Below the pieces are notes generated by a model that ran no database searches, was not told where the DNA came from, and saw only the letters and a list, made by a program, of their open reading frames with translations. The position numbers were made by a program, and so were the translations under genes. A stretch of DNA of 64,000 bases. It comes from Mycolicibacterium boenickei (lineage in GTDB: Bacteria; Actinomycetota; Actinomycetes; Mycobacteriales; Mycobacteriaceae). This document shows positions 47,565 to 58,610 of the stretch, in pieces; position 1 is the stretch's first letter, and every line of letters starts with the position of its first letter. The DNA lies in the NCBI RefSeq assembly GCF_010731295.1, contig NZ_AP022579.1, positions 558,001-622,000 of the forward strand, written 5' to 3'.

Positions 47565-47645
47565 GTGTCGTGACAGGTCGGGTCTGACTGTTAACAGTGG
47601 CGCGGCCGTCCTGGACTCTCACCAGGTTCCGTTTGCCTGTCGATT
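47565..47645 (-). ncRNA. Cobalamin riboswitch upstream of cbtBA
   Basis: On the minus strand the conserved core reads CCTGGTGAGAGTCCAGG, then CGCGCCACTGT, then AGTCAGACCCG (B12 box). A P1 helix pairs GACAGG (47641-47636) with CCTGTC (47577-47572). A -10 TAGGAT at 47654-47659 would start transcription at its 5' edge. It lies 36 bases before the cbtB ATG. Confidence 0.9.
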
Positions 47646-47781
47646 ACAACAGCATCCTAACCACGGCGCAGGAGATCGCCGTATACCGCAACCGCGCCCA
47701 CTGCGTGAAAACGCAAATAACCGCAGGTGACGCGTTTTTCAAACGCGGTGTTTCGGCGAATCGGTGCCACATAATCACGCG

Positions 47782-48771
47782 GTGACCCAACTCCTACGCA
47801 GTGCGCGCGTCTTCGCCGCCGCCGTTATCGCAGTGCTGCCGTTTGTGTCCGTCCCCGTGGCCGAAGCAGCGCCCATCCCGGGCGGTGCCCACATCACCGG
47901 CATCGAGCACGTCAACGATCGCTGGGACAAGGTGTCGGTGTTCTCGCCGGCCATGAACCAGGTGATCGTCAACGACGTGTTGAAGGCTCCGCGTTCGGGA
48001 GCGCCCACCTTCTACTTGCTGCCGGGCATCGACGGCGGCGACAACCTCGACCCCGGCGGCAATTTCGCGCCCGGCGCCAAGAGCTGGTTCGGCATGACCG
48101 ACATCCAAGGTTTCTTCGCCAACAAAAACGTCAACGTCGTCTCCCCGCTCGGCGGCCAGTTCAGTTGGTGGACCAACTGGGTCAACGACGGCAGCCGGCA
48201 GTACCAGACCTACATGACCCAGGAACTGCCGCCGCTGATCAACTCGCAGTACAACGCCAACGGCCGCAACGCAGTCGGCGGACTTTCGAGCACCGGCGGC
48301 ACCGCCGTCGACTACGCCGTTCAGGCGCCCGGACTGTTCCGGGCCGTCGCGTCCTACAGCGGGCTGCTCAACCCTGCCGACAACGCCCAGCAGGTCTCGC
48401 TGACGCTGATGGGCGGCGGCGTGAGCGCCGACAACATGTGGGGACCGGCCGGCGGACCGCTGTGGGTCGCCCACGATCCGTCGAAGAATGTCGGAAAGCT
48501 GCGGGGTACGGCCGTCTACGCCGCGGCATCCGCCTCGGGCGACGTGGGTGACGTCGACCGGCTACCTGCGGGCTTCGGCCCCAACCTCACCGGCGGGTTG
48601 ATCGAGCGCATCGTCGCCGACAGCACCAAGGTGTTCGCCGACGCGGCCTCCGCCGCCGGGGTGCCGATCACCTACGTGGTCCGGCCGCAGGGCTCGCACA
48701 CGTGGGGCCTGTTCGAGTCGGAGATGCAGGAGTCCTGGAACACGACCGTGGGCCCGGCCCTGGGCAGCTGA
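47782..48771 (+). CDS. Secreted Ag85/esterase-like alpha/beta hydrolase
   Basis: 329 residues with signal peptide (LLRSARVFAAAVIAVLPFVS to AEAAP). The mature domain resembles the Ag85/esterase D family: LPGIDGGDNLDPGGN, WWTNWVND, nucleophile-elbow region VGGLSSTGGTAVDYA, and a C-terminal GSHTWGLFESEM carrying the catalytic His. Mycolyltransferase activity is possible but not shown. GTG 47782 chosen over GTG 47764. Convergent with clpC1. Confidence 0.82.
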   Translation: MTQLLRSARVFAAAVIAVLPFVSVPVAEAAPIPGGAHITGIEHVNDRWDKVSVFSPAMNQVIVNDVLKAPRSGAPTFYLLPGIDGGDNLDPGGNFAPGAKSWFGMTDIQGFFANKNVNVVSPLGGQFSWWTNWVNDGSRQYQTYMTQELPPLINSQYNANGRNAVGGLSSTGGTAVDYAVQAPGLFRAVASYSGLLNPADNAQQVSLTLMGGGVSADNMWGPAGGPLWVAHDPSKNVGKLRGTAVYAAASASGDVGDVDRLPAGFGPNLTGGLIERIVADSTKVFADAASAAGVPITYVVRPQGSHTWGLFESEMQESWNTTVGPALGS

Positions 48772-48778
48772 CCACCAC

Positions 48779-48813
48779 AAAAAATCAGGCCCCCGGATTT
48801 CCGGGGGCCTGAT
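48779..48813 (-). terminator. Intrinsic terminator of clpC1
   Basis: Stem ATCAGGCCCCCGG (48784-48796) / CCGGGGGCCTGAT (48801-48813) with loop ATTT. On the minus strand it is followed by six T (48784-48779), a classic rho-independent signal 12 bases past the clpC1 stop. Confidence 0.9.
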
Positions 48814-48824
48814 CTCTTGTGAAC

Positions 48825-51353
48825 TTATTCCGCGGTCGCTCCGGCCTTGGCCAGGTCCGGACCATCGGAGCCGGCCGCCTTGGGCGCGCCCGAGAACGTG
48901 AACTTCGCGTCCTCGCCGGCACCTTCGCCGTCCCAGCCCTCGACGTCGACCGTCACCAGCTGGCCGGGGCCCAGCTCCTCGAAGAGGATCTTCTCGGACA
49001 GCTGATCCTCGATCTCGCGCTGGATGGTGCGCCGCAACGGGCGGGCACCGAGCACCGGATCGAAGCCGCGCTTGGCCAGCAGGGCCTTGGCCTTGTCGGT
49101 CAGCTCCATCGCCATGTCCTTGGCCTTGAGCTGGTTGCCGACCCGGCCGATCATCAGGTCGACCATCTGGATGATCTCGTCCTGCGTCAGCTGGTGGAAC
49201 ACGATGATGTCATCGATGCGGTTGAGGAACTCAGGCCGGAAGTGCTTCTTGAGCTCGTCGTTGACCTTCTGCTTCATCCGCTCGTAGTTGTTCTCCCCGC
49301 CGCCCTGGCTGAAGCCCAGTCCGACCGCCTTGCTGATGTCGGAGGTGCCCAGGTTGGAGGTGAAGATCAACACGGTGTTCTTGAAGTCGACCGTGCGGCC
49401 CTGACCGTCGGTGAGGCGTCCGTCTTCCAGGACCTGCAACAGGCTGTTGTAGATCTCCTGGTGGGCCTTCTCGATCTCGTCGAACAGCACGACCGAGAAC
49501 GGCTTGCGGCGCACCTTCTCGGTGAGCTGGCCGCCCTCTTCGTAGCCGACGTACCCCGGAGGGGCACCGAACAGCCGCGACGCGGTGAAGCGATCGTGGA
49601 ACTCGCCCATGTCGATCTGGATCAGCGCATCGTCGTCGCCGAACAGGAAGTTGGCCAGCGCCTTGGACAGCTCGGTCTTACCGACACCGGACGGGCCGGC
49701 GAAGATGAACGAACCGGACGGGCGCTTCGGGTCCTTCAAACCGGCACGGGTGCGGCGGATCGCCTTGGAGACGGCCTTGACGGCGTCCTCCTGGCCGATG
49801 ATCCGCTTGTGCAGCTCCTCCTCCATGCGCAGCAGGCGCGTGGTCTCGGCCTCGGTCAGCTTGAACACCGGGATACCGGTCCAGTTGCCGAGCACCTCGG
49901 CGATCTGCTCGTCATCGACCTCGGCGACGACGTCGAGATCGCCTGAGCGCCACTGCTTCTCACGCTCGCCGCGCTGGGCGACCAGCTGCTTCTCGCGGTC
50001 GCGCAGGCTCGCCGCCTTCTCGAAGTCCTGCGCGTCGATCGCAGACTCCTTCTCCCGGCGCGCGTCGGCGATCTTCTCGTCGAACTCGCGCAGGTCTGGC
50101 GGAGCGGTCATCCGGCGGATGCGCATCCGGGCGCCGGCCTCGTCGATCAGGTCGATCGCCTTGTCCGGCAGGAACCGGTCGTTGATGTAGCGGTCGGCCA
50201 GGGTGGCCGCGGCCACCAGCGCGCCGTCGGTGATCGAGACACGGTGGTGCGCCTCGTAGCGGTCACGCAGACCCTTGAGGATCTCGATCGTGTGCTCGAC
50301 GGTCGGCTCACCCACCTGGACCGGCTGGAACCGGCGCTCGAGGGCGGCGTCCTTCTCGATGTACTTGCGGTACTCGTCGAGGGTGGTCGCACCGATCGTC
50401 TGCAGCTCGCCACGAGCCAGCTTCGGCTTCAGGATGCTGGCGGCGTCGATGGCGCCCTCGGCGGCACCCGCACCGACGAGCGTGTGCAGCTCGTCGATGA
50501 ACAGGATGATGTCGCCGCGGGTGTTGATCTCCTTGAGCACCTTCTTCAGCCGCTCTTCGAAGTCACCGCGGTAACGGCTGCCTGCCACCAGCGAACCCAG
50601 GTCCAGGGTGTAGAGCTGCTTGTCCTTCAGCGTCTCGGGAACCTCGCCGTGCACGATGGCCTGGGCCAGGCCCTCGACGACGGCCGTCTTACCGACGCCG
50701 GGCTCACCGATCAGCACCGGGTTGTTCTTGGTGCGGCGGCTCAGCACCTGCATGACCCGCTCGATTTCCTTCTCACGGCCGATGACCGGATCGAGCTTGC
50801 CCTCCATGGCGGCGGCGGTCAGGTTACGGCCGAACTGGTCGAGGACCAGCGAGGTCGACGGGTTGCCCGACTCGCCACCACGACCACCGGTGCCGGCCTC
50901 GGCGGCCTCCTTGCCCTGGTAGCCGCTGAGCAGCTGGATGACCTGCTGGCGCACGCGGGTCAGCTCGGCGCCGAGCTTGACCAGCACCTGGGCCGCGACG
51001 CCCTCGCCCTCACGAATCAGACCGAGCAGAATGTGCTCGGTGCCGATGTAGTTGTGGCCGAGCTGCAGCGCCTCGCGCAGGGACAGCTCAAGCACCTTCT
51101 TGGCGCGCGGCGTGAACGGGATGTGCCCGGACGGGGCCTGCTGGCCCTGGCCGATGATCTCCTCGACCTGGCTGCGAACGCCTTCCAGCGAGATGCCCAA
51201 CGACTCCAGCGACTTGGCGGCTACGCCCTCGCCCTCGTGAATAAGACCCAACAGGATGTGCTCGGTCCCGATGTAGTTGTGGTTGAGCATCCGGGCTTCT
51301 TCTTGCGCCAAGACGACGACCCTGCGGGCACGGTCGGTAAATCTCTCAAACAT
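48825..51353 (-). CDS. clpC1: ATP-dependent protease ATPase subunit ClpC1
   Basis: 842-residue AAA+ unfoldase working with ClpP1P2. Order: N-domain with two repeats ([19 protein letters not shown] twice), D1 Walker A GEPGVGKT near 210, UVR/M-domain ([20 protein letters not shown]), D2 Walker A GPSGVGKT near 550, and ClpP-docking loop VGLGFSQG. Essential in mycobacteria. A ClgR-like inverted repeat lies about 235 bases upstream and an intrinsic terminator follows. Confidence 0.97.
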   Translation of the reverse strand: MFERFTDRARRVVVLAQEEARMLNHNYIGTEHILLGLIHEGEGVAAKSLESLGISLEGVRSQVEEIIGQGQQAPSGHIPFTPRAKKVLELSLREALQLGHNYIGTEHILLGLIREGEGVAAQVLVKLGAELTRVRQQVIQLLSGYQGKEAAEAGTGGRGGESGNPSTSLVLDQFGRNLTAAAMEGKLDPVIGREKEIERVMQVLSRRTKNNPVLIGEPGVGKTAVVEGLAQAIVHGEVPETLKDKQLYTLDLGSLVAGSRYRGDFEERLKKVLKEINTRGDIILFIDELHTLVGAGAAEGAIDAASILKPKLARGELQTIGATTLDEYRKYIEKDAALERRFQPVQVGEPTVEHTIEILKGLRDRYEAHHRVSITDGALVAAATLADRYINDRFLPDKAIDLIDEAGARMRIRRMTAPPDLREFDEKIADARREKESAIDAQDFEKAASLRDREKQLVAQRGEREKQWRSGDLDVVAEVDDEQIAEVLGNWTGIPVFKLTEAETTRLLRMEEELHKRIIGQEDAVKAVSKAIRRTRAGLKDPKRPSGSFIFAGPSGVGKTELSKALANFLFGDDDALIQIDMGEFHDRFTASRLFGAPPGYVGYEEGGQLTEKVRRKPFSVVLFDEIEKAHQEIYNSLLQVLEDGRLTDGQGRTVDFKNTVLIFTSNLGTSDISKAVGLGFSQGGGENNYERMKQKVNDELKKHFRPEFLNRIDDIIVFHQLTQDEIIQMVDLMIGRVGNQLKAKDMAMELTDKAKALLAKRGFDPVLGARPLRRTIQREIEDQLSEKILFEELGPGQLVTVDVEGWDGEGAGEDAKFTFSGAPKAAGSDGPDLAKAGATAE

Positions 51354-51588
51354 CGGTGGTTACCTGCTCTCCATCGCTAGCGATACCCGCGTACGGCTGC
51401 GTTCTATCGGTTTTCTCGTAGCCCGCACGTAGTACCTACCGTCCACTCTAATGGGCGGCCGTCCCGGGTGCGGAGGTTGGCGGTCCGTTCCGGAGGGCAG
51501 GCACCCAGTAGGAGCTGTCCACATCTGGTACTGCAGATGAGCAACGTCGCCGGTCGGCGAATCGTTTCCGAAATCCGGGCCTTTCGGG

Positions 51589-51603
51589 TTCGCCACTAGC
51601 GAA
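51589..51603. promoter_or_regulatory. Possible ClgR box upstream of clpC1
   Basis: TTCGCCACTAGCGAA has inverted arms (5 of 6 pairs) around three bases, close to the ClgR consensus CGCYnAnRGCG. clpC1 is a known ClgR target in actinobacteria; binding here is inferred. Confidence 0.45.
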
Positions 51604-51637
51604 AAACTCCGGACCGGGAATTCTCACCGGTCCGGAG
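51602..51637 (-). terminator. Intrinsic terminator of lsr2
   Basis: Stem CTCCGGACCGG (51607-51617) / CCGGTCCGGAG (51627-51637), 11 bp, followed on the minus strand by five T (51606-51602). About 30 bases after the lsr2 stop. Confidence 0.83.
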
Positions 51638-51667
51638 CTGGCAACTGTTGGTTAAGTTGCGGTCGTT

Positions 51668-52009
51668 TTAGGTTGCGGCGTGGAAGGCGTCGATGACGTC
51701 GGCGGGGATACGGCCACGGGTGGACACGTTGTGCCCGTTGCGGCGGGCCCATTCGCGGATGGCGGCACTCTGCTCACGATCGATGGCTCCGCGGCCACGG
51801 GCCGGTCCGGCTGCGCGTCCGCGGCGGCGGCCGCCGACCCGGCGCCCGGCCTCGACCCACTGCTTCAGATCGTTACGGAGCTTGGCGGCATTCTTGGACG
51901 AAAGGTCGATCTCGTAGGTAACGCCGTCGAGGCCGAATTCGACCGTCTCATCGGCGGTGGCCTCACCGTCGAAATCGTCGACCAACGTGACGGTCACTTT
52001 TTTCGCCAT
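51668..52009 (-). CDS. lsr2: Nucleoid-associated protein Lsr2
   Basis: 113 residues. N-terminal dimerisation domain ([20 protein letters not shown]) and C-terminal DNA-binding domain with the AT-hook-like RGR ([14 protein letters not shown]). H-NS-like silencer of AT-rich DNA. ATG 52009 with GGGG upstream; matches the 112-aa M. tuberculosis protein. Confidence 0.97.
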   Translation of the reverse strand: MAKKVTVTLVDDFDGEATADETVEFGLDGVTYEIDLSSKNAAKLRNDLKQWVEAGRRVGGRRRGRAAGPARGRGAIDREQSAAIREWARRNGHNVSTRGRIPADVIDAFHAAT

Positions 52010-52141
52010 TACCCCGCACCGAACCCTTCCGCATACGCATTGGTGACTACGCCTGAGTATCCTGCACCTGCGCCCTAATGTGCCACAAAAACGCACACAT
52101 TTCCAACGACCCGACGATCAAGACGGATCGGTTGCGCGGGC

Positions 52142-53665
52142 TCAGTTACTGTGACGGCGAACAATCGGGAACAAAACCGTCTCCCGAATAGACAAGCCGG
52201 TCAACGCCATCAACAAGCGATCGATACCCATTCCGGTGCCCGTTGTGGGCGGCATCGCATACTCCAATGCGGCAAGAAAATCGTCATCGAGAACCATTGC
52301 CTCGTCATCGCCGGCAGCCGCGGCACGGGCCTGGGCTTCGAATCGTTCCCGCTGGATTACCGGGTCGACGAGTTCGGAATATCCGGTGGCGAGCTCGAAA
52401 CGCCGCACGTAGAGATCCCATTTCTCGGTCACCCCGGGGATGCTGCGGTGGGCCCGGGTCAGCGGAGACGTCTCGACGGGGAAGTCACGGACGAACGTGG
52501 GCGCCCACAGCTTCTCCCCCACGGTGTGTTCCCAGAGTTCCTCGACCAATTTCCCGTGTCCGTAACCGCGGTCACGCGGAATCTCGAGCTCGAGGCCCTC
52601 GGCAATACGCCACAAGTAGTCGACTGATGTCTCGGGCGTGATCTCCTCACCCAACGCTTCCGACAGCGAGGGATACATTTCCAATGTGTCCCATTGGCCG
52701 TCGAGATCGTAGACAGTGCCATCGGGCAATGGCACCTGACGCGTGCCGATCGCCTCGTCCGCGACCTCTTGAATAAGTTCGCGCGTGACCCGCGCAGAAT
52801 CGTTGTAGTCGCCGTAGGCCTGATATGTCTCCAACATCGAGAATTCCGGCGAGTGCGTGGAATCGACACCTTCGTTACGAAAGTTTCGATTCAACTCGAA
52901 AACCCGGTCAAATCCGCCGACGATGCAGCGTTTGAGGAACAGTTCCGGCGCAATCCGAAGGTACAGATCGACATCGAGCGCATTGGAATGGGTGATGAAC
53001 GGCCGAGCCGCCGCCCCGCCGGCCAGCGTCTGCAGCATCGGGGTCTCGACCTCGAGAAAGCCACGCCGTTCCAGTGCCGACCGCACCGCCCGCACTACCG
53101 CGACCCGTTGACGTGCGATGGTGCGCGCCTCCGGCCGGACGATGAGATCGACATAGCGCTGACGCACCCGAGTTTCTTCGCTCATTTCTTTGTGAGCAAC
53201 CGGAAGTGGTCGCAAAGCCTTGGCCGCCATCTGCCAGGAATCGGCCAGCACCGACAGCTCACCACGCTTGGAGCTGATCACCTCGCCGTGGACGAACACG
53301 ATGTCGCCCAGATCGACGTCGGCCTTCCACGCGTCAAGCGACTCCTGCCCCACCTGGGCCAGGCTGATCATCGCCTGCAGCTGGGTGCCGTCACCTTCCT
53401 GCAGCGTCGCGAAGCACAACTTGCCGGAATTCCGGGCGAATACCACGCGGCCCGAGACGCCGACGATCTGCCCGGTCTGGGTGTCGGCGGCCAGCTCCGG
53501 ATAGGCGGCCCGCAGTTCGGCCAAGGTGTGCGTGCGCGGAACGGTCACCGGGTAGGGCTCGCGGCCCTCTGCCAGCAGCCGCTCCCGCTTGGCCTGACGA
53601 ATCCGGAACTGCTCGGGAAGGTCGGCCTGGGACTGGGACGCGTCGTCGCGATCGGCTGGGCTCAC
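52142..53665 (-). CDS. lysS: Lysyl-tRNA synthetase (class II)
   Basis: 507 residues: OB-fold anticodon-binding domain ([20 protein letters not shown]) then the class II catalytic core with [46 protein letters not shown] and C-terminal [16 protein letters not shown] 53665 ([13 protein letters not shown]) chosen; the frame runs on upstream without similarity. Confidence 0.95.
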   Translation of the reverse strand: MSPADRDDASQSQADLPEQFRIRQAKRERLLAEGREPYPVTVPRTHTLAELRAAYPELAADTQTGQIVGVSGRVVFARNSGKLCFATLQEGDGTQLQAMISLAQVGQESLDAWKADVDLGDIVFVHGEVISSKRGELSVLADSWQMAAKALRPLPVAHKEMSEETRVRQRYVDLIVRPEARTIARQRVAVVRAVRSALERRGFLEVETPMLQTLAGGAAARPFITHSNALDVDLYLRIAPELFLKRCIVGGFDRVFELNRNFRNEGVDSTHSPEFSMLETYQAYGDYNDSARVTRELIQEVADEAIGTRQVPLPDGTVYDLDGQWDTLEMYPSLSEALGEEITPETSVDYLWRIAEGLELEIPRDRGYGHGKLVEELWEHTVGEKLWAPTFVRDFPVETSPLTRAHRSIPGVTEKWDLYVRRFELATGYSELVDPVIQRERFEAQARAAAAGDDEAMVLDDDFLAALEYAMPPTTGTGMGIDRLLMALTGLSIRETVLFPIVRRHSN

Positions 53666-53818
53666 AAAATGCCAGCTTAAATGAACCCGGCGGCGGACAA
53701 TTGCACGCCGAGAATGCGGCCGACGGTCGACCACGAGCCAATGGACCGGCGCCTCAAGGGCATATCCGCGTCCCGTTGGGGTCGGTGTGCTGACCGGGTG
53801 TGCACAACCTCACACCGG

Positions 53819-54634
53819 TCACCTGGCCGGTTTGAGCCGTCCGCGCTGGCTGTCGCGGTTGCGCTCGAACACCAGGCGCAGTCCGTCGAGGGTGAGATGG
53901 CGGTCGTAGTGCTCGACGGTTCGCAGGTCAGGCAGCACCAAGGGAGCGGTGTAACCGGTGGCCACCACCGCGACGTCGCTGCCGGAGAACCCGTCGACGT
54001 CCTCGCGGATCCGGTGGACCAGCCCGTCGACCAGCCCGGCGAACCCGAACACCGCACCGGCCTGCATGCATTCCACGGTGTTCTTGCCGATCACCGAACG
54101 GGGACGGGTCAGCTCGACCCGGCGCAGCGCGGCCGAGCGGGCGGCCGCCGCGTCGGAGGAGACCTGGACGCCGGGTGCGATCGCGCCGCCGAGGAACTCG
54201 CCCTTGGCTGACACCACGTCGACGCAAATCGACGAACCGAAGTCGACGATGATCGCCGCGGTGCCGTATTTGTGATAGGCGGCAAGGCAATTCACGATCC
54301 GGTCGGCGCCGACTTCCTTGGGGTTGTCGACCAGTAACGGGATACCGGTACGCACACCGGGCTCGATCAGCACATGCGGCACCGACGGCCAGTACTGCTC
54401 GAGCATCAGCCGCACCTCATGTAGCACCGAGGGAACGGTGGACAGCCCAGCGGCCCCGGTCAGGCGCTCGGAATCATCACCGATCAGGCCGTCGATGGTG
54501 AGCGCCAACTCGTCGGCGGTCACCTCGGATTCGGTCCGGATCCGCCACTGCTGCACCACTTTCGCGTGATCCCCCGAACCGGAGATCAACCCGACGATGG
54601 TGTGGGTGTTGCGGACGTCGATCGCGAGCAGCAT
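53819..54634 (-). CDS. coaX: Type III pantothenate kinase CoaX
   Basis: 271 residues: P-loop-like [55 protein letters not shown]. First step of CoA synthesis from pantothenate made by panC and panD products. ATG overlaps the panD stop by one base. 153 bases of intergenic DNA separate it from lysS, with nothing recognised. Confidence 0.94.
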   Translation of the reverse strand: MLLAIDVRNTHTIVGLISGSGDHAKVVQQWRIRTESEVTADELALTIDGLIGDDSERLTGAAGLSTVPSVLHEVRLMLEQYWPSVPHVLIEPGVRTGIPLLVDNPKEVGADRIVNCLAAYHKYGTAAIIVDFGSSICVDVVSAKGEFLGGAIAPGVQVSSDAAAARSAALRRVELTRPRSVIGKNTVECMQAGAVFGFAGLVDGLVHRIREDVDGFSGSDVAVVATGYTAPLVLPDLRTVEHYDRHLTLDGLRLVFERNRDSQRGRLKPAR

Positions 54635-55050
54635 CAGCGCGGCGACATCAGTTCGGACGCGTCCGCGGGGACGTACGCCGGGTCGTGGGCGTGCTCACCG
54701 AGGTCGATCTGCTTGTTGTCGGCATCCACGAACACGATTCGCGGCCGGTACTCGCGGGCCTCCGCATCTTCCATCACCCCGTAGGCGATCAGGATGACCA
54801 GATCGCCCGGGTGGATGAGATGTGCTGCGGCGCCGTTGATCCCGATCACCCCGGTGCCGCGCTCGCCGGTGATGGCATAGGTGACCAGCCGGGCACCGTT
54901 GTCGATGTCGACGATCGTGACCTGTTCGCCCTCGAGCAGATCGGCGGCCTCCATCAGGTCGGCGTCGATGGTCACCGAGCCGACGTAGTGCAGGTCGGCC
55001 TGCGTCACCGTGGCGCGGTGAATCTTGGATTTCAGCATGGTGCGCTGCAT
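54634..55050 (-). CDS. panD: Aspartate 1-decarboxylase PanD
   Basis: 138-residue pyruvoyl enzyme. Self-cleavage site Gly24-Ser25 is present in [28 protein letters not shown] near 75. Makes beta-alanine for pantothenate. ATG 55050 overlaps the panC stop. Confidence 0.96.
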   Translation of the reverse strand: MQRTMLKSKIHRATVTQADLHYVGSVTIDADLMEAADLLEGEQVTIVDIDNGARLVTYAITGERGTGVIGINGAAAHLIHPGDLVILIAYGVMEDAEAREYRPRIVFVDADNKQIDLGEHAHDPAYVPADASELMSPR

Positions 55051-55997
55051 CAGTTCCTCCAGGGCAATTCGTGATTGTCGCCGTCGCCGACGCGGGGGTG
55101 TCCGTCGATTCCGGCGGACGCTCCGATGTCTACAGAGATGTTGTCCAGCAGTCTGGTTCGGCCCAGCCGGGCGGCCACCAGCAACCGCGCCTGGCCTTCG
55201 CTTGGCGCGGGACCCAGCAGCGGGTCGCGTACTTCCAGGTAGTCCACCTCGATCGCCGGGACCTCGTCGAGTACGGCCCGGGCGGCCTCGACCGCTGCTG
55301 CGGCGCCGCCCGCGGCGGCGTACTTGCCTGCCAGCAGGGCTGCCGACAAGGCTCCGGCCTGTTCCCGCTCGTCGGCGTCGAGGTACCGGTTGCGCGAGGA
55401 CATCGCCAGCCCGTCCGATTCCCGCACGATCGGAACCCCGACGATCTGGGTGTCGAGGTTCAGGTCGGTGGCCATCTGCCGGATCAGCGCCAGCTGCTGA
55501 TAGTCCTTCTCGCCGAAGAAGGCCCGGTCGGGCCGGACGATCTGGAGCAGCTTGAGCACGACCGTCAGCACGCCCGCGAAATGGCCGGGACGCGAGGCCC
55601 CTTCGAGCTCCCCACCGCCCGGACCGGGTTGCACGCTGGTGCGGGGGCCATTGGGATACATGTCCGAGCCGGTTGGGGTGAAGGCGATCTCAACGCCTTC
55701 GGCCTGCAGCGCGGCCAGGTCCTCGTCGAGGGTGCGCGGGTAGGCGTCGAGGTCCTCCCCCGCACCGAACTGCAGCGGGTTGACGAAGATCGACACCACC
55801 ACGATCGCGCCCGGAACCCGCTTCGCGGCGCGGATCAGCGTCAGATGCCCCTCGTGCAGCGCACCCATCGTCGGCACCAGCGTGACCCGCCGCCCGCTGG
55901 CCCGCAGCGCCCGGGTGACAGCCGCGACGTCGGCGGGCGCCGAGTAGACGTTCAGCTCACCGGCGACGAACTTCGGAGGATTGCTCTGGGTCATCAT
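55050..55997 (-). CDS. panC: Pantothenate synthetase PanC
   Basis: 315 residues with HIGH-like [52 protein letters not shown] and AMSSRNRYL. Joins pantoate and beta-alanine. ATG 55997 overlaps the preceding gene's stop (ATGA); ATG 55994 is alternative. Confidence 0.96.
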   Translation of the reverse strand: MMTQSNPPKFVAGELNVYSAPADVAAVTRALRASGRRVTLVPTMGALHEGHLTLIRAAKRVPGAIVVVSIFVNPLQFGAGEDLDAYPRTLDEDLAALQAEGVEIAFTPTGSDMYPNGPRTSVQPGPGGGELEGASRPGHFAGVLTVVLKLLQIVRPDRAFFGEKDYQQLALIRQMATDLNLDTQIVGVPIVRESDGLAMSSRNRYLDADEREQAGALSAALLAGKYAAAGGAAAAVEAARAVLDEVPAIEVDYLEVRDPLLGPAPSEGQARLLVAARLGRTRLLDNISVDIGASAGIDGHPRVGDGDNHELPWRN

Positions 55998-56959
55998 TGA
56001 CTCGTTTCCGGGCTGGTTTCGGGGCCTGCTTCCAAGACTGCGACCACGTCCGCCGGCGCGTGGGCGCGTTGGGCGGTACGCAGCGAATCGGCCCGATATG
56101 CCTGGGCCAGTTGAGGATCCAATGTCTGCAGAGCATTGAGGTGCGCGGCTACCGCCGCGGCGTCACCGCGGGCGACGGGGCCGGTCAATGCGGCCTGGCC
56201 GCGTTGCAGCGCGTTCTCCAGCGCGGCGCGGGCCAGCGGACCCACCACCCGCTCGGGCAGACCACCGGGTGCATCGCCGACGAGTTCCTGACCGAGCAGC
56301 TCCTGGCCGCGCAGGGACGCCCGCAACGTGTCGACGGCGTCGAGTACGAGGGTGACCAGGTGGTTGCTGGCGTGCGCCAGCGCCGCGTGATACTGCGTCC
56401 GCGCATACTCGGGCACCCGGAACGGCTCGCCGCCGATCTCCAGCACTAGCGACTGTCCGATCGCGTAGCCCACCTCGTCGGCCGCGGTGATGCCGAAGCA
56501 CGAATCGGGCAGCCGTGCGATGTCCTCGTCGGAGCCGGTGAATGTCATCGCGGGATGAATGGCCAGTGGAATGCAGCCGAGCTCGGTCAACGGGGCCAGC
56601 ACCGCGACGCCGTTGGCCCCGGACGTGTGCACCACGATCGTGCCGGGGCGCACCACCCCGGTGGCGGCCAGACCGGACACCAGCGACGGCAACTCGGAGT
56701 CCGGGACCGTCAGCAGCAGCAGCTCGGCCCGCTGCGCTACCTCGGGGACAGGAAGGATCGCGGTGTCGGGCAGCCGGCGCTGTGCCCGCAGCCGCGAGGC
56801 CTCGGAGATCGCGCTGCACGCCACCACCACGTGTTCGACCCGTTCCAGGGCATAGCCCAGCGCCGTTCCCACTCGGCCCGCCGAGACGATGCCGACGCTG
56901 AGCCGGGCCGGGCGCAGCCCCTCAGGCAGGGACCACCCGTTTGCAGGGGGTTGCTCCAT
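55994..56959 (-). CDS. Rossmann-like/DUF2520 oxidoreductase (Rv3603c homologue)
   Basis: 321 residues: NAD(P)-binding fold [37 protein letters not shown], and DUF2520 C-terminal domain ([20 protein letters not shown]). Resembles ketopantoate or pyrroline-carboxylate reductase-type dehydrogenases and is coupled to panC, so a role in pantoate supply has been suggested but is not proven. ATG 56959 with GAGG 9 bases upstream; GTG 56974 possible. Confidence 0.88.
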   Translation of the reverse strand: MEQPPANGWSLPEGLRPARLSVGIVSAGRVGTALGYALERVEHVVVACSAISEASRLRAQRRLPDTAILPVPEVAQRAELLLLTVPDSELPSLVSGLAATGVVRPGTIVVHTSGANGVAVLAPLTELGCIPLAIHPAMTFTGSDEDIARLPDSCFGITAADEVGYAIGQSLVLEIGGEPFRVPEYARTQYHAALAHASNHLVTLVLDAVDTLRASLRGQELLGQELVGDAPGGLPERVVGPLARAALENALQRGQAALTGPVARGDAAAVAAHLNALQTLDPQLAQAYRADSLRTAQRAHAPADVVAVLEAGPETSPETSQ

Positions 56960-57041
56960 CGCAGGAGACCTCACAGGTTGAATAGGTTTCAGTCGTTCCA
57001 GTCCCGCGTTGCGGGTACCGGACGGTCGTCACGAGACTAGC

Positions 57042-58532
57042 TCACTCCTCGCGGCGCCTGCGACGCCCGCCTTCAGCAGGGGCGGACTGAAACCGTGCGA
57101 GCAGCTCGTTCACCGACTGCCCGTCGGCGTGGCTCCCGTTCGGTGGCTCGGGCTCCGCGTCGCTGCGGTGCCGGGACGCCCGCCGCCGGGGCGGCTCGGG
57201 TGGCTGCGAGGACTCGGTGGCCAGGGCCGGGGACGGTTGGGCCGCTTCAGGACGGCCAGGATCGGCGGCCTCCGCTGCGGCGGAGTGCCGACCGCGGGGA
57301 GGCTCAGGGGCCTGGCCGGCCGACATCGCGGGAGCCGGCGTGGGTGCCGGTTCAGGGGCCGGTTCGGCCTTGGGTGCCGCGGTCGGTGCCGCGGGTGTTT
57401 CGGGGGCCCGGCGCCTGCCGACGTATTCGGTGGAAGCGCCGTTCTGCGGCGTCACCGGCGCGGCCCAGTTGCTGCCCGGTGCGCCCGCGGGAATCCACTG
57501 GCCCTCGGCGGGTGCCGGTTGCCAACCCGTGGCCGCCGGTTCGGCGGCCGGCGGCGGGCTCGGCGGCTCGGGCTCCGTGGCATCGATGGTGGGTGAGGGC
57601 TGCATCGGTGGCATGGCCGGCGGCGGCGGGGGCGGCGCCCAGGTGGACGGTGGTTCGGGCTGCCTGCTCGCGGCGGGTTGCTCAGGCCGAGGCGCGGGTT
57701 GCGGTTCCGGTTCCGGACGGGGCGCCGGTTGCGGTTCCGGACGCGACACGGGTTGCGGTTCCGGACGGGGTGCCGGTTGCGGTTCGGGACGCGGCTGGGG
57801 CCTGGGCTCGGGCTGGCGCGGGGCCTCCTGCTGCCGTGCGGCATCCTGCTGGCGCCGGCGACGCCGGGGCTGCTCGCCGGCGGGAACCGGCCGCGACGGC
57901 AGGCGATGGGCACCGCCCGCCGTGGCCCAGTCGTTCTCCGGCGGATGCGGCTCGGCCGGGACGTCGATGATCGGGCTTTCCTCGGTCCGCGACGACCGGA
58001 TGTCGGTGACCTCGACCGGCGGCACGTCCAGCCGGCTGGCGGTGACCCGGCCTGCCGTACGCGGGGCGCTCTTGTCGGTCTCGATGGCCGGCCGGTGCAC
58101 CAGGTCGGTGTCGAACAGGATCTCCAGATTCGCCCGCAGGGCGGCCAGCTCAGAACGCAGCGCGGCGACCTCGTCGGCGGCCTGGGCGCGCAGCTCCGAG
58201 GCCAGCTCGCGGCGGAGCTGGGTTTCGACGGTCAGCTCGTATTCCCGCCGCGCCGAGATCTCCCGATCCAGCTGCAGGTCGTAGACGAACTTCAGATCCC
58301 GGGCCTTGGCCTGGTCCAGGTCACTCTGGCGCCGGTAGATGACGGAGACGAAGGCCGCCACGACGGCGGCCCACAGGGCCAGGATGACGGCGAGCTTCAG
58401 CAACTCGACACGATCGGTGAACACCAATGCGGAACTGGCCAGAATGGCGAGCACCAGCAATACCGTCAGGAGCAGCCAGCCTGGCCTTCGGCCGCCGCGC
58501 CGTGGCCGACCACCGCGGGGCAGAACGGTCAT
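57042..58532 (-). CDS. DUF6779-type membrane protein with proline-rich repeats (Rv3604c homologue)
   Basis: 496 residues. Two membrane helices (GWLLLTVLLVLAILASSALV; LLKLAVILALWAAVVAAFVS), a coiled coil (REYELTVETQLRRELASEL to about 120), then a long disordered region with repeated RPEPQPAP units around residues 250-300 and Pro/Ala-rich tracts. The first half is conserved in mycobacteria; the repeat tail varies. Function unknown. ATG 58532 (MTVLPRGGRPRRGG). Confidence 0.83.
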   Translation of the reverse strand: MTVLPRGGRPRRGGRRPGWLLLTVLLVLAILASSALVFTDRVELLKLAVILALWAAVVAAFVSVIYRRQSDLDQAKARDLKFVYDLQLDREISARREYELTVETQLRRELASELRAQAADEVAALRSELAALRANLEILFDTDLVHRPAIETDKSAPRTAGRVTASRLDVPPVEVTDIRSSRTEESPIIDVPAEPHPPENDWATAGGAHRLPSRPVPAGEQPRRRRRQQDAARQQEAPRQPEPRPQPRPEPQPAPRPEPQPVSRPEPQPAPRPEPEPQPAPRPEQPAASRQPEPPSTWAPPPPPPAMPPMQPSPTIDATEPEPPSPPPAAEPAATGWQPAPAEGQWIPAGAPGSNWAAPVTPQNGASTEYVGRRRAPETPAAPTAAPKAEPAPEPAPTPAPAMSAGQAPEPPRGRHSAAAEAADPGRPEAAQPSPALATESSQPPEPPRRRASRHRSDAEPEPPNGSHADGQSVNELLARFQSAPAEGGRRRRREE

Positions 58533-58610
58533 GCGCCGACTGTACCCGTCACAGGCCATCCAGCCTGGTGACCGCCGCGGCGATTCGGCCACCGGCCTGG
58601 AGGAAATCGT

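Larger units (their letters stand above)
51354..51667. promoter_or_regulatory. clpC1 upstream region
   Basis: 314 bases without a convincing gene. It contains palindrome ATCGCTAGCGAT (51373-51384), the ClgR-like repeat at 51589 and the lsr2 terminator. A 78-codon open frame on the minus strand (51360-51596) has no recognisable protein features. Confidence 0.5.

Noticed and set aside
51360..51596. 78-codon minus-strand frame between clpC1 and lsr2
   Set aside because: No ribosome site or motif; overlaps the ClgR-like site and clpC1 promoter region.
57660..57830. CRISPR-like short repeats
   Set aside because: They are in-frame coding repeats for Pro/Glu/Gln units with no unique spacers.
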